55,366 bases of DNA from Nephromyces sp. MM_2019 (taxonomy: Eukaryota; Apicomplexa; Aconoidasida; Nephromycida). Positions within the stretch are counted from its first letter, which is position 1; the number at the start of each line of letters is the position of its first letter. The position numbers and the translations under genes were made by a program. Of the stretch, positions 1-11,226 are shown in pieces. Under the pieces are notes generated by a model that worked only from the letters and a program-made list of their open reading frames with translations, was not told the DNA's origin and searched no databases. Location: positions 1-55,366 of the forward strand of contig JADHZB010001795.1 of NCBI GenBank assembly GCA_015657535.1, read 5' to 3'.

Positions 1-1673
1 CAATTCATACTTGGAAACTGCGCTAACCCCCTTTGATTCCTATTAAGGGGAGTTTGAGTTTCCCTTCCCCCCCTCAGAGACGCTCTCCTACCCCCCCTAG
101 CAGCACCTGATACCTGCAAATCTCTAGGGGGGGTATCTGATAAAACCCTCTCCCCTACCCCCCTCCTTCTTGCCCCCTCTCTCAGAGAAGGGGAAGGAAA
201 TCTGTCAACAATGCGCTGATAATTTGAATACTTTGAAGACCCTTCACTCCCTATGGCCAACTTAAACCTTTCAGGGGTTTCCAATGAGGTGGTGAAAAGG
301 TCGAAGGTAGAAGAGGGGGGAGGGGGGTGATAGCTATACTTTTCAGGGGGGGAGGCGCGTCTTGGCAGCATTCTTGGAGGAGAGGAGGGGCTTTTGTGTG
401 TGTCTAAGACAGCCGAAGCCCAATCGAGCCTAGCTTGCCTAGACATCTCCAGCTGAGCTTCATACAGCCTGGAGATCCCAGCTGCGTCCTTGGGATGCAG
501 CATCCTGATGGCTGTTAGAATGGAAAGGAATGAAGAGGGTGGGGGTTAGAGTGTGCTTGTGTGTTGGTGCGTTCGGCAGTGTTGAGAAGGGGGAAATTCG
601 TGGAGATTCTGTGTTTCTGGAGGGGGGTTTTGCGCGTGTGTATGTGAGTTCAGGTGTGAGTTTCTGAGTGCGTGCATGAGCTTTGGTGAGTGAGTTAGTG
701 CGTGTGTGCGGTTTTGGGTGCTTTTATTTTTTGGAGTGTATGCTTTTGTCTTTGTCTCTTTTGTGCTTGTGTGGTTTTCTCGTTGTGGCCTTTGTATGTG
801 CATGTGTGCGTGGCTCTACGCGTGCATCACTCTACCAGTGGGTGTCTATACATGCGTACGTCACTCAGCGTGTGATTACCCTTGCGAGTGCAAGTAGAGG
901 GATACATAGCACACAGGAGGAACCAGGTGAATAGTAAGGCAGTTCTCTCCTGGTGAGTTGCTATCGTATATGCCACTCGTGCAAGATTGGTGTGTGTGCG
1001 TGTGCTTCTTATCAAGTTGCGTGTACCTATCCAGTTGCATCTCCTTATTCAGCTCTACAAGCAGACACTCTGGCATTTTCAACGTTCAAAAAGCAATGCA
1101 AGTGAGTGTACATACACCATGAAGATATTTTTTTCGCATTTTCACTGCAAAAGTTTCGAAAATAGGTTACTCATGCACACACAAACACATATACACACAA
1201 GCTATAGTTCAGTATGCACCTGCAGTGTATATTCTACTTTGCAATCAACCCCTTACACACACTTTGTAAGAGCATAGCCACAAGCCAATACATCAGCTCA
1301 AGGATGTGAAAAGCAATTCCACACCCACTCTCTATGAGCAGAAGTAGGTGCAGAAACGCACACACAATCAAGTTTATGGTCAAAGCCTATGTTCAAGCAG
1401 CAAGTCTCAATATTGAAAGTAGCCTAGTGTAGCTGTCAGCATACCCACTCTTACTCCTGTAGGCTTAAGGAAACTGCCACATGAGGAAGATTGATGAGCC
1501 TAGTTACAAAGGTGGTAATTCAAGCGATGTGTGTGTGGGAACCTGCATAAGAAAGCAAGAGGAGAGGTGAAAGTCTATGCTTCACTGGAGGGTGCAGAAC
1601 TATTGTAGAAGAAGCAGTCTCTCCTGTTATGGCGTCGAATATGCTAGGAGGCAGCCTTCGAATGGAAAGTGCA
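1..1673 (-). CDS. Unknown protein, 3' part of a multi-exon gene cut by the left window edge
   Basis: Three exons read in one frame on the minus strand: 1673-1543, 1069-1027 and 504 to beyond position 1. Each junction has GT..AG ends and keeps phase (one base carried over, then two bases). The last exon stays open for about 168 codons to the window edge, which is unusual here. The encoded text runs from a hydrophobic stretch (SPLLLLSYA) into a helical-looking part (CLLVELNKEMQLD, then GISRLYEAQLEMSRQARLDW) and then a long Ser/Pro/Arg/Gly-rich, probably disordered tail. A possible extra donor (CAG/GTATCA) lies near position 114. Start codon and upstream exons were not found; the exon at 1543-1673 needs an upstream partner ending with two bases of a codon. 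I do not recognise the family. Introns are filled with TG/CA repeats. Confidence 0.6.
1106..1117. repeat. Palindrome element E1, GTGTA-CA-TACAC
   Basis: Five-base arms around CA; the sixth pair is A/C. It lies in an intron of the left-edge gene, 37 bases upstream of the exon at 1069-1027 in transcript orientation. Confidence 0.7.
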
Positions 1674-2188
1674 CTAAACACCCACTCACACAGAAGTTGC
1701 ACACACAAGAGTTATGGAGAAAAGCACAAATGTAGAGTTTGTGAGAAAATCATAGCACAAAACTAAAACTTTCGAGAGATTCTACTTTCCCACACACTGG
1801 AAAAACCGGTGTACACAGGTTCACAAGAGAAATACCTACACACACAGGAGAAATCTCTACACACACAGGGGAAATCACTATACGCAGAGCAAAAACATCC
1901 ATACATACACAAGAAAGCTCTACTCATACACACACACGTAGCACAAGTAACCTCTACATGCACACACACACAGCTCTACATACACACGCATACCAAACCA
2001 CTACACTCACATACACACACACACTTTAGTGAAAATCCATTATTTCGCGCAGCGAACTCAACACAACTAAAACATTGAAGAAGTATAAAATAAAGATCCG
2101 CCCGTAGAAGAGGATGTTAACGCACATAAACCCCCCGAATTCGCCAATTGAAAATCAAAAACTCAAATAATTCGCTATTCTCCTCCGA

Positions 2189-2200
2189 GTGTACGTACAC
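2189..2200. repeat. Palindrome element E2, GTGTA-CG-TACAC
   Basis: Five-base arms around CG. The right flank (CCCACTACTCTCT) resembles the flank of the copies at 44869 and 44930, so some copies belong to a longer dispersed repeat. Confidence 0.75.
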
Positions 2201-2624
2201 CCCACTACTCTCTTCTTCTCTTTAGATACTTCACTTTATATAAATCTTCCAAGCATCTTCAAACATTTTTTTCACTCAAATCATCAAACTTTCCATCTAT
2301 TTCTTCATGAAAAGATCATCTTCTTCTACCTCAGAGTTCATAGAAAACATCAGCTTGCTCCAACAGTAAAGATCCAAGTATTTCCGTGAATACACACACA
2401 GTCACCTCAGTGTATGTGTTGTATATTGCAGGCTTTTGGGGGTTTTCTCAGGTTAACAGGCAGCCGATGAAATGGCTGTGTGCCCCCCCTCTAATGGAGG
2501 TGGGTGAAGATGAGGGAGGGGGGAATGAGTATCTAAGAGAGAGTCAGTGTGTGTGAAGAGGGAGTTAGAGATAGAAAGGCTTTGAGAGAGTTGAAGAAAG
2601 TGGGAATTTGGAGAAAGGCAGACG

Positions 2625-2676
2625 CAGGCATGAGTCACACGCAGGCATGAGTCACACGCAGGCATGAGTCACACGC
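2625..2676. repeat. 17-bp tandem repeat, three copies
   Basis: GCAGGCATGAGTCACAC is repeated three times without change, then decays into CA-rich sequence. Confidence 0.8.
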
Positions 2677-4137
2677 ACACACACATACGCACACACACGA
2701 ATCACGCACACGCACGCACGAACCACGCACAAGCACACATGCACACACAAGCAAACACACGCAAACACACGCACACATGTCAGTTTGACAAGTTTAGAGT
2801 GAGAATCTCAGCGTTAACTTGCTTGTAGGAGTTATTGATGGTTTAAAGGTTAAACGCATAAGGCTGAGTACTAAAGCTTAAATCTTCTTTGCAAATTCCT
2901 AGCTTCTCGCAGCCTAGCCTAGTCTCTATAGCAGATTCTCTCTTAAGCTATCCTGAGCTGAGAGGCTAATAGATTCACGCTGAATGAGCGGCCATATCAC
3001 GCAGATTGAATAGGTATTATTATTATTATTATTCTTCTTCTTCCATGAGGAATGCTAGCAAAAATTACCTCTTAAACGCTTTTCCAGAGTTCATCGACTT
3101 AAAGGAGGCAGCTGGGCTTTGGAGCTAGTGTGTATATACTAGTGTGTTTACTACGAAAATATGGGGAAAACATTGTATCCGACACATCAAAACTGTGTGT
3201 TGCATCAGACTAGATTAGAGCCAGGGAATTAGGTCGGTAGGGAGGCACACGAAAATAGAAAGAGATAGAGACACACACAGACCGGCACATAAACAGACGC
3301 ACACTCAGACAGACTTATAAACAACACACACAAGCGTACCGATCGTCGCACACGCTCAGGTCTACGAATAGACACACACACAGGCGTGCTGACCGTCGCA
3401 CACACTCAGGCCTACAGACGCATACACACGCAAAGCTACACACCTCCCACACACACATCCACCAGTAATTGGCACATGTCTACACTACCCGCGTCACCAC
3501 CCTCACCCAAGGCCAGTGCAGCCCACCAAACTGAAGCTTCACATCTCCTTAGAATAATCCACACAGTAAGCAATGCACTCCCACACTAGTGTGTATATGT
3601 TAACATCAATTACCTCTCCTTCTCTGCCACATTTTTAGAGATCCATGCGCAGCTGCCTTTCGTTGTATATAAGTTGCTACTTCCCTCATTAAGTAGGAGC
3701 AACTGAAATGCCTAGCGTATCCGCACACTAGAAATACTAGCCTAATCTTCTCCAGATACTACTGCATAATGAAGAATCAGTACTTAAAGGCTGTATAAGC
3801 CTTTATTCAGTACAGAGTAAATATAGTGCTGTAGAGACTTCGCCGATAAGCTTTGATGAAGCTGCTAGCCAACAACTGCCTAGCTTTCACAAGCTCTCCA
3901 GTGTAGATACACTAGCTGTTGAAGCCTAGAGTATCAATGCGTTGTGTGTTGCGTAAGATTGTCTACTTTAATACTCTGAGCTAAGAAACATAGAGGGGGG
4001 GCGGGTTGCTATCTAGACACCCTACACTCGAACACACTAGATAAGAGTCTCTATGAAATATATTAGTTTATAGAACTTCCACAGGATAAGGGAAACACAC
4101 ACATATGAAGAGATAGTTACAGGCAAGAGACACACAC

Positions 4138-4368
4138 GTGAAGATATACCCACGTGAACACATATACATCCACACATCCACACATCCACACACACAGACG
4201 CACACACAGACGCACACACAGACGCACACACAGACGCACACAGACGCCCACACACACACGTACACACGTACACACCCTGACAAATACATGCACACAACCA
4301 CACAAATAGACACGTACATGCACGCATACGCACAACATGCACACACACACACCCATACACACACTTAA
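4138..4368. repeat. CA-rich array with 12-bp CACACACAGACG units
   Basis: Repeats of CACACACAGACG occupy about 4190-4245 inside a longer CA-rich tract. All long open frames here (up to 123 codons) are repeat translations rich in Cys/Val or Thr/His, and are not called as genes. Confidence 0.8.
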
Positions 4369-4989
4369 ACCCACACACTAATACACAGCACTCCATAAAA
4401 CTCGGCATTTACCCAATAGATTCCTAGAGTACTGATTCCTACAGCGCACCCATATCCCACCCCCATCACCAATGCTCTCATACATAGAAGTAAAGACTAG
4501 CTACTCTCCCTCTTCCAAAGGGATAAAGGCAGCCAGCTGAAGCCTAGTGTGTAGCAAAAGAACCTCTCATCAGTCATATTTTCAGCCTTAAACTAGCAAA
4601 ATTTATTCTCTTCTAAAGATTTTTTAAACACACACACGCAGAGCTAAAGAAAGCAGTACACACACTACAGCCTCAAGCACTTAACAATAAGAGCGAAATG
4701 AGTGGGTAATAAGTTGCAAGGTTCAATATCACAGAAAGAGATTCAGAGCGAGTAGGAGACATATGCTTACACACACACATACATCTAGGAATGAAGTAGA
4801 AAGATTCTGAAGCTATACTCTTACTAGCTTTTGCTGCCTAGGATAACTAGAGGAAGGAGATTACACAAACACACATTGAGATAGCAAACGGATGTAAAAG
4901 AATCTAATTAGCAGCTTAAGGCGCCTAGTATAGAGCTAATTACGTCGTTTAAGCAGGAAAAAATCAGACGGAAAGCAGGCATGGGCTAT

Positions 4990-5225
4990 GGGAATCTGAG
5001 ATACACACACACGGCGTCTTCTATAGGAATCTGGGACACACACACACTAGGCATCTGCTACAGGAATCTGAGACACACACACTAGGTATATGCTATAGGA
5101 AGCTATGAGGCAGAGTAGTTGACTGCTATAGGAATCTGAGACACATACTAGTTGCCTGCTACAGGAGCCCGAAAAATACACTGGCTATATGCCATTGGAA
5201 ACTACTACACACACTAGTTGTTCGC
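4990..5225. repeat. Degenerate tandem repeat of about 47 bp
   Basis: About five diverged copies of a unit built on TATAGGAATCTGAGACACAC followed by ACTAGG and a short variable part. Copies lose similarity toward the right end. Confidence 0.65.
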
Positions 5226-5245
5226 TAGTTAATTAATATTTCAAT

Positions 5246-5525
5246 CTACTTCCTCTTAGATATTCGTATTCTTTTTCTAAAGAGAAAACTCACACTCAAG
5301 CAGTTGAAATCAGCTATTTCTCAAGCTCTAAATCTTACTGCTCTCCCTCTCAGATTGCACCATTCTAATGTATGAAATAAGCTGAAAACCCCTGTACATA
5401 CACCTAGTTTCCACAATATGTGAAAAGGCAGCTTGGACAGGCAGCGCAAGAAGCGGTACCTTCTTCTCTTCACGGCGCAAATCCGCTGATATAAAGTTTT
5501 TCGTGGTGGGGAAAACGCTGGTCAG
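5246..5525 (-). CDS. Candidate 3' end of a small unknown gene
   Basis: Two exons on the minus strand: 5525-5404 and 5276-5246, separated by a 127-base GT..AG intron, phase kept (AG plus A). The first follows a pyrimidine-rich acceptor ending TTTTACAG and encodes LTSVFPTTKNFISADLRREE and so on to HIVETR. The second encodes a basic tail KRIRISKRK and a TAG stop. The donor of the first exon falls in a degenerate copy of the dispersed palindrome (GTGTATGTACAG). No start codon or upstream exon was found before CKS1, so the model is incomplete. Family not recognised. Confidence 0.4.
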
Positions 5526-6024
5526 CTGTAAAAGGATGCTGAAGAAAACATCCACCAGGAGTAGAGTGACGCATTGAGTTTACGTACATCCAAAGAAGTG
5601 GAGATTGCAATTCAATCTAACGCAAAGAAAAAAGAATTTTACTCAAAAAATTCTAACACACTTGAAAAGAAGTCAGCAATGACAAGCACACACTTCAGAA
5701 AAAGTTGAAAAAGATTAGCACACACCTAATCAAACAAAAAGACAAGCACATTATGTATAGCTTGAAAATAGCTGCACACAAGCATCCTGCCTAAGCAAAC
5801 TAGGGGAAGCACTCATTGGTCACACACACACATGCAGGTATGTATTTCCACATATCCATAACTAAATTTATAATTTCTAACCCACAGCAGTAGGGAGGAT
5901 ACGGGATGCATTCCAAAGATAAACATACACACACACACACACACACTCCACAGATACACACATACACACTCCACAGATACACACACACACGTACACTCAT
6001 ACAGATACACCAACACACACACCT

Positions 6025-6333
6025 TCACTTTTTCTTTCTCAAAATAACTTCATTCAATTTCCCCTTCCACTTGAAGAAATGCTCCCAACCAGCAGACATA
6101 TCAATCTGCAGAATTTCCGTCATTTCTCTTCCACTCAAGAAACCCTCCTCATCAGTTCTTTCCTCCCTCTTCCTGCAAAGCTCAGCTGCTAACTCCTGAG
6201 CTTTCTTAGGAAGGATTATATGCCTATAAAGATACTCTTCATCTTCAAATTTTGGCGAATAGTAAAGAACTCCAAAGTCTGTAACTTTCGTGGCATACTC
6301 AATGATCTCCGATCTCGTGAAGTAGCGGTTCAT
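6025..6333 (-). CDS. CKS1: Cyclin-dependent kinase regulatory subunit, Cks1/Suc1 family
   Basis: A single uninterrupted exon encodes 102 residues. Cks proteins bind cyclin-dependent kinases and phosphorylated partners and are needed for cell-cycle transitions. The family signature is clear at residues 24-43: YYSPKFEDEEYLYRHIILPK matches the strand pair that holds the phosphate-binding residues. A second conserved block, MSAGWEHFF (about residues 79-87), matches the SxGWxHY region. Two oddities: the segment between the blocks is about 12 residues longer than in animal and yeast Cks proteins and highly charged (CRKREERTDEEG), and the HxPEPH hinge that normally follows GWxHY is missing, replaced by KWKGKLNE before the closing strand VILRKKK. 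The TGA stop is 309 bases from the ATG. No intron is needed. Confidence 0.88.
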   Translation of the reverse strand: MNRYFTRSEIIEYATKVTDFGVLYYSPKFEDEEYLYRHIILPKKAQELAAELCRKREERTDEEGFLSGREMTEILQIDMSAGWEHFFKWKGKLNEVILRKKK

Positions 6334-6654
6334 CTTTGAAGAGCTTCAGTAGCTGCAAAATGATGAAGAAGTGAAACGATTCTTTCGTTTTCAAGTGAGC
6401 AGAGTGTGCGTGTGTGGGGGGTGGCAGGAGGAAGGTGATGGTGATGGGGGGGGAGATGAGGGGATTCTAGTGGAAGAGGTGTGTATGTGCGATGAGAAGA
6501 GTGTTCACACACAGGGAGAGAAAGAGAGAATTGGAGAATGAGACAAAGACGGTAAAAGCGAACACACACCAGGAATTCACAGGAAAGAGCACATGACACA
6601 CGGGGAATCTGCGAAACAGATGACAACACACAAAACCCGCAGAAAAGATGGCAA

Positions 6655-6716
6655 CACACACAGATTGACGAATGCATTCCAATACACACAAGTTGACGAA
6701 TGCATTCCAACACACA
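6655..6716. repeat. Direct repeat of about 31 bp, two copies
   Basis: Two adjacent copies of a unit containing TTGACGAATGCATTCCAA followed by CACACA lie in the upstream flank of CKS1, inside a C/A-rich block. Confidence 0.7.
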
Positions 6717-6943
6717 CACAGGCACACAAAAGGGTGAAATTATTTATACTCTAAAACATTGATAGCGAAGGAAATTGAATGGCATGCATATGGAGCTCTT
6801 CCAGAGAGCATTGCTGTACGCAGAAGCTCTAAGAGAGAACATTTCCCCTCTTTTTCTTGGAAAATTTTTTCTCTAGTCTTTTTCGAGTTAACGCGCACGA
6901 AAAAGGCAGAATCTGTCTCCTCTATACAAATCAGTCTAAGCAT

Positions 6944-8984
6944 GTTGAAAGAGAGGATTTTACCTGGATCACTGGCTGTGCGGCAGTTTCACTGGTTATT
7001 ACAACACACATGACTGTGAGCTGCAATATTTTTTCCGCTGAAGATTAATAGCTTTAACACACACCTTTTCTTGTGAATATGTCAGCATACGCTCCCTTCC
7101 GAGAATGTGTGAGCGAAAAATTGTGTTTTGAAGATGTTTTTAGCTCCCTCTTGGAAATATGAAAAGTTCCAAGAAAAATACTAAGCGGCTCTCACCAAAG
7201 GCAATTCTCTATAAAAAGCAATTTCGTACGCACATTTGATGGGGAAATTTTCCAAAAACATCTCACTGGATATTTTCCACATACTTTTCACTGGAAATTT
7301 TCCACATACTTTTCACTGGAAATTTTCCGCATATATCTCACTGGAAATCCCCGCACACATTTTTCTGAAGTGGAGTTTGTATACTATTCCTTCTTGTTCT
7401 TTTAACAGACACATACTCTGTATTATTCTATGTTATTCCAACAAAAGCACAAAATAGGGATATTTCAAATTTACAGTTACTTTTGAAGATTAAATATAAA
7501 GTGTTAAGTTAGCTAATGAAGCTGAATAACCAAAAGAAGAAGGGCAAATCATTCGTAGAAGAAGCAGAAAAGTTGACGGAATTTTCAGCAAAAAAATGAA
7601 AAATTTTGGTGTTTTTATAAGTAAATCTCCTTCTTCTTCTCCTTCTTCCGCTTATTCTGTTATTTCTTCCTACTTTATATAGACACCCTGATAATGAATT
7701 AATTTATACTTTGAATCTTCAGCTTTAACCATTAGAACTTCTGGGATGCTTTGCTAATTGAAATGAGCAGAAATCGCAATATTTTCATTGATCAAAGTGG
7801 AAGGAGGGGTGTGTGCGTAGGGATTCCATCAGAGGATATTTTTGGTATGTGTGTGTGCGTGTTTTTGTGTGTCTGTCTTATTCTGTGTGTCCCAGTGCGC
7901 GCATGCCCTAGCGTGTGTGTGCCTAAGCGTATGTATGACTTAGCGAGTGTCTAAGTGCATCCTAATGTGCATGTGTGTTAGTGTGTGCGTGTGCATGCCT
8001 CAGCGTGTGTGTGTCCTAGAATATCAGCGTAACAAATTCGAAGGGTTCCTCGCTGAGATCCTTCCTTCGGACTCTATAAATTTCGCTGTTAATCAGCCTT
8101 TGCTGATGAGTGGAGCAACAGAGATGCTGAATTCACACAAAAGCGTATCCTACGCACACACACAAAGAAAGCTCCTCAAGCTGCCATCACCTATCACCCA
8201 CACATAACACACAAATTATCCGCATATTCCAGGTACACACACAAAGCACAATAACATACCCACACACAACACACACACAAATAGACACGCACACACCAAT
8301 TGACACAAAACACACACACAAAAATTGACACGCAGACACACACACTTGATTGCTCTCAGCTTAGATCGCGTATATACTTCAGTTGAATATTATTCATTGT
8401 AATAACTAAATTCCATCAACTAGCCTGATGATATTCCACACACAAGCATCTATTGGCTATTCTAGCTTACGAACTAGGCTATCAATCTGTTGTTTGAACT
8501 TAGGCAATGCACTGCATACATGCGTGTGCGAAATTCGAGAGAGTAAGCCCCTCACAACACCATGAAATCACGCACACACACACTTGTATGACTATACTTA
8601 TGCAGAGTCCCTTTAAAAGGAATGCTGAGGAATAGATTGATGCATGCACACACAAAGCACATGGATATATACAGTTCAGCAGATGCATACACAAAACTTG
8701 CGGATGCACACGCGAAGCACACACATATCCAGATATAAGGATATAGACACGTAAGACACAATTATGAGCATATGCACACAAAAATCATACATATCCAAGT
8801 TTGAGCGTATAAACACACACACACATCCAAGTTTGAGGATATACGCACGCAAAACACATACACACATCAAGAATCACTCAGATTTAAGCTCAGCCAAGCA
8901 TCCACATACAAGAAGATATGCATCACACTCTTCTTTGTGTATCGTCACAACGGGCAGCATGTAATAGCATTTTTCCCAAACAAA
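6944..8984. other. No supported gene; TG then CA repeats
   Basis: Apart from the 25-bp minisatellite this stretch holds a TG-rich block (about 7810-8020) followed directly by CA-rich blocks (about 8150-8350 and 8570-8880). I see no splice-consistent coding exon. Confidence 0.45.
7250..7365. repeat. 25-bp minisatellite, about four copies
   Basis: Units of CACTGGAAATTTTCCACATA plus CTTTT repeat head to tail with a few substitutions. The palindromic core GGAAATTTTCC is part of each unit. The open frame through it is a repeat translation. Confidence 0.8.
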
Positions 8985-9002
8985 TCAGTGTACATACACT
9001 GA
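8985..9002. repeat. Palindrome element E3, eight-base arms
   Basis: TCAGTGTA-CA-TACACTGA, perfect eight-base arms, in an intergenic position between CA blocks. Confidence 0.85.
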
Positions 9003-10700
9003 AAACATCGCTGTAAATACAAGATTTTCCTCATGCGTGTGTGTGTGTGTGTGCTAACAAAAGGAGGGGGCTTTTATTAGCACACACACACACACACATA
9101 CAATACATGATCAAAGATAAAGCACGCAGCAAAAAAGCACACCCTTCACCTCCCACACCCCCCCTTCCCACTATCCCCTAGCCCCCTTCATGAAATCTCC
9201 AATTATAGCGTTTAAATTCTCTCTATCGATAAGAATTTTCCACACACACACTTTCTACGATATAATCAAAAACTTTAGGCGATACTAGAGAGGCTTTAGA
9301 CACCTGGTTTCCCTATTTCATTATAAAACTAATTGACGCAGCAAAAATCAGTGGAAATTCATCAGGACTATGCCTTTAAACGAAATTGAGACCCATAGGT
9401 AAACCGAGGACGTGAGAGGATTTGGGGCTTCATCCTGATTCTCACATGAGGGTGAGAGGTCTTTTTAATTTTCAGATTTTTTGATGTTTTTCTTATCAGT
9501 TTAGCTACTTAATGCAAATCGTCAGGGTGTGGGGTGGGAAATAAACACACGCACACTCACTCAGGAGGGCATAGCTTACTCATTGTAAAGGAGAGAAATT
9601 TTAATAATTTGAGATGGGTAACTATATTCTGTGTAAAAATTTGTAGGTAGAAATACTAATAACAGATAAGTGATCGCAGAGGGTAGATGAGTTAGACGAT
9701 ATGAGGAGAAGCAGCGAAACTTGAATGAAAGCGAGAGATGTGAAGAACCAGGGCAAGTTAAGGGAAAAAAGAAGAGAAAAACACCGGAAGAAAAGCGCAA
9801 AAACTCAGAAGGAGAGTAACAGATCAAAGAAGATCAGAAAAAACTAAAAAGAGCAGAAATTCGAAGAAGAAAAAGAAGAAGAGCATAAAACCACAAAAAG
9901 AAGAGATTTCAACACGACAAACAGATGAAAAGCAGTTAAAGAGAGCTTATGACCGATACCAAGCATGAAATGAGTGTGACACACACACAAAAGGCCTCTC
10001 AAGAAAGTACAGCCTCCAATTGTGAATTGCGAAATGCAGAAAAAACGCTCATACAATGGGATTTGGCTCTTTAAACGTAGCGATTTATGTTCGCTATTTA
10101 ACTATGGGGGTGAAACTAGTGCTAGCAGTTGCGTAAACACATTGTTTCTTTGTTGCAGTTTGCCTTATCATGCAGCAACTGAAGCTTCAGTAACTACATT
10201 CCCAAGGGCTAGGAGGCTCTCTGTATAGCAAAGAAAGGATGAAGAGAGCGGAATTAATGTAACTACCGTATTACCAGCAGCTTTCCACTGATTCTATGAA
10301 GATGGATGCTGGAGATTCTGTGGGTTTCACTCTCATCAGTGTGTGCTGGCAGTATATACACTGGTTTTTTAGGTAGTTTTCCATTCAAATAAAACTTCAA
10401 ACAGTAAAAACCAATAAAAATGCTGGAATCTCCTCAAAAAGCTACGCAACACAAGGGGAAAGTTAAAGATCAGCCGGAAAATACACACGATTATACGATT
10501 TAAGCGTTGAAAAAAGTAAAGAACACACGCTAGACGTGTGTTGCATCACCTGCACTATGCTAGTACACATACACACAAAAGTTGGCGAAAACCGCAATTT
10601 TGCGAGTATGTGCTTTGCTATGTAAAACAAAGTTATTAAACGAAAGAATGAAGAGTTTCTTCCGCTGGAAAATACAACTGCTGCATTATATTATATAGTT
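9003..10700. other. No supported gene; purine-rich tract
   Basis: A CA/TG tract near 9035-9100 is followed by plain sequence and an A/G-rich plus-strand block at about 9690-9940. That block gives Lys/Glu/Arg-rich open pieces (for example RRYEEKQRNLNESE near 9700), but composition alone explains them. Confidence 0.4.
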
Positions 10701-11037
10701 GAAGATGAAAACCCCCAGTTGGTAAGCCGTAAACTAAACCCACCAGCTGGTGCTATAGTGTGTGCAAAAAAGCATGTGGTAGAAGATGAAAACCCCCAGT
10801 TGGTAAGCCGTAAACTAAACCCACCAGCTGGTGCTATAGTGTGTGCAAAAAAGCATGTGGTAGAAGATGAAAACCCCCAGTTGGTAAGCCGTAAACTAAA
10901 CCCACCAGCTGGTGCTATAGTGTGTGCAAAAAAGCATGTGGTAGAAGATGAAAACCCCCAGTTGGTAAGCCGTAAACTAAACCCACCAGCTGGTGCTATA
11001 GTGTGTGCAAAAAAGCATGTGGTAGAAGATGAAAACT
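10701..11037. repeat. 81-bp tandem repeat, four identical copies plus a partial fifth
   Basis: Units start at 10701, 10782, 10863 and 10944, with a partial unit from 11025. From GAAGATG onward the copies look identical. The length is 27 codons, so both strands stay open: plus 10719-11075 (118 codons; unit contains NPPAGAIVCAKKHVVEDENP) and minus 11053-10691 (120 codons). The unit also contains splice-like signals on the plus strand: TTG/GTAAGC as a donor, ACTAAAC as a branch-point-like word and GTGGTAG as an acceptor. It could be a coding repeat, a repeated mini-exon with its intron, or a plain satellite. No spacers separate the units, so it is not a CRISPR array. Confidence 0.9.
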
Positions 11038-11226
11038 CAAAATGCTCGAGCACTAAAACTAAGCTCAGTAACTAAGCCTACAGTGTGTCTGAGAAAGCCC
11101 CCATACAAAGCAGCAGAATCACAAGCAGAAATGCATCAAAAAAACAAAAATTTACACCAACTTTTACACATACAAACTTCAGTGTACATATACCCCCACG
11201 CAAACAGTTTCAGCGGGGTTACTCAC

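Larger units (their letters stand above)
1674..5245. other. CA-rich stretch without a supported gene
   Basis: The plus strand is dominated by CACA runs with several local tandem repeats: about 22-bp units near 1826-1890, 17-bp units at 2625-2676, a TTA/TTC tract at 3013-3043, 12-bp units near 4190-4245, and degenerate 47-bp units at 4990-5225. Open frames in it are translations of the repeats. Short protein-like pieces occur (minus strand near 2300-2380 and 3480-3590), but I could not join them into a phase-consistent model. Confidence 0.5.

Noticed and set aside
4037..4408. Overlapping open frames of up to 123 codons on both strands
   Set aside because: They are translations of the CA/12-bp repeat in different frames and have no splice or start context.
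6740..6943. A complete 67-codon minus-strand frame upstream of CKS1 (MLRLICIEETDSAFFVRVNS)
   Set aside because: Reasonable composition, but an overlapping plus-strand frame of 84 codons is just as good and neither has context.
10701..11037. CRISPR-like array
   Set aside because: Units are contiguous with no unique spacers, the unit is 81 bp, and the surrounding DNA is eukaryotic.
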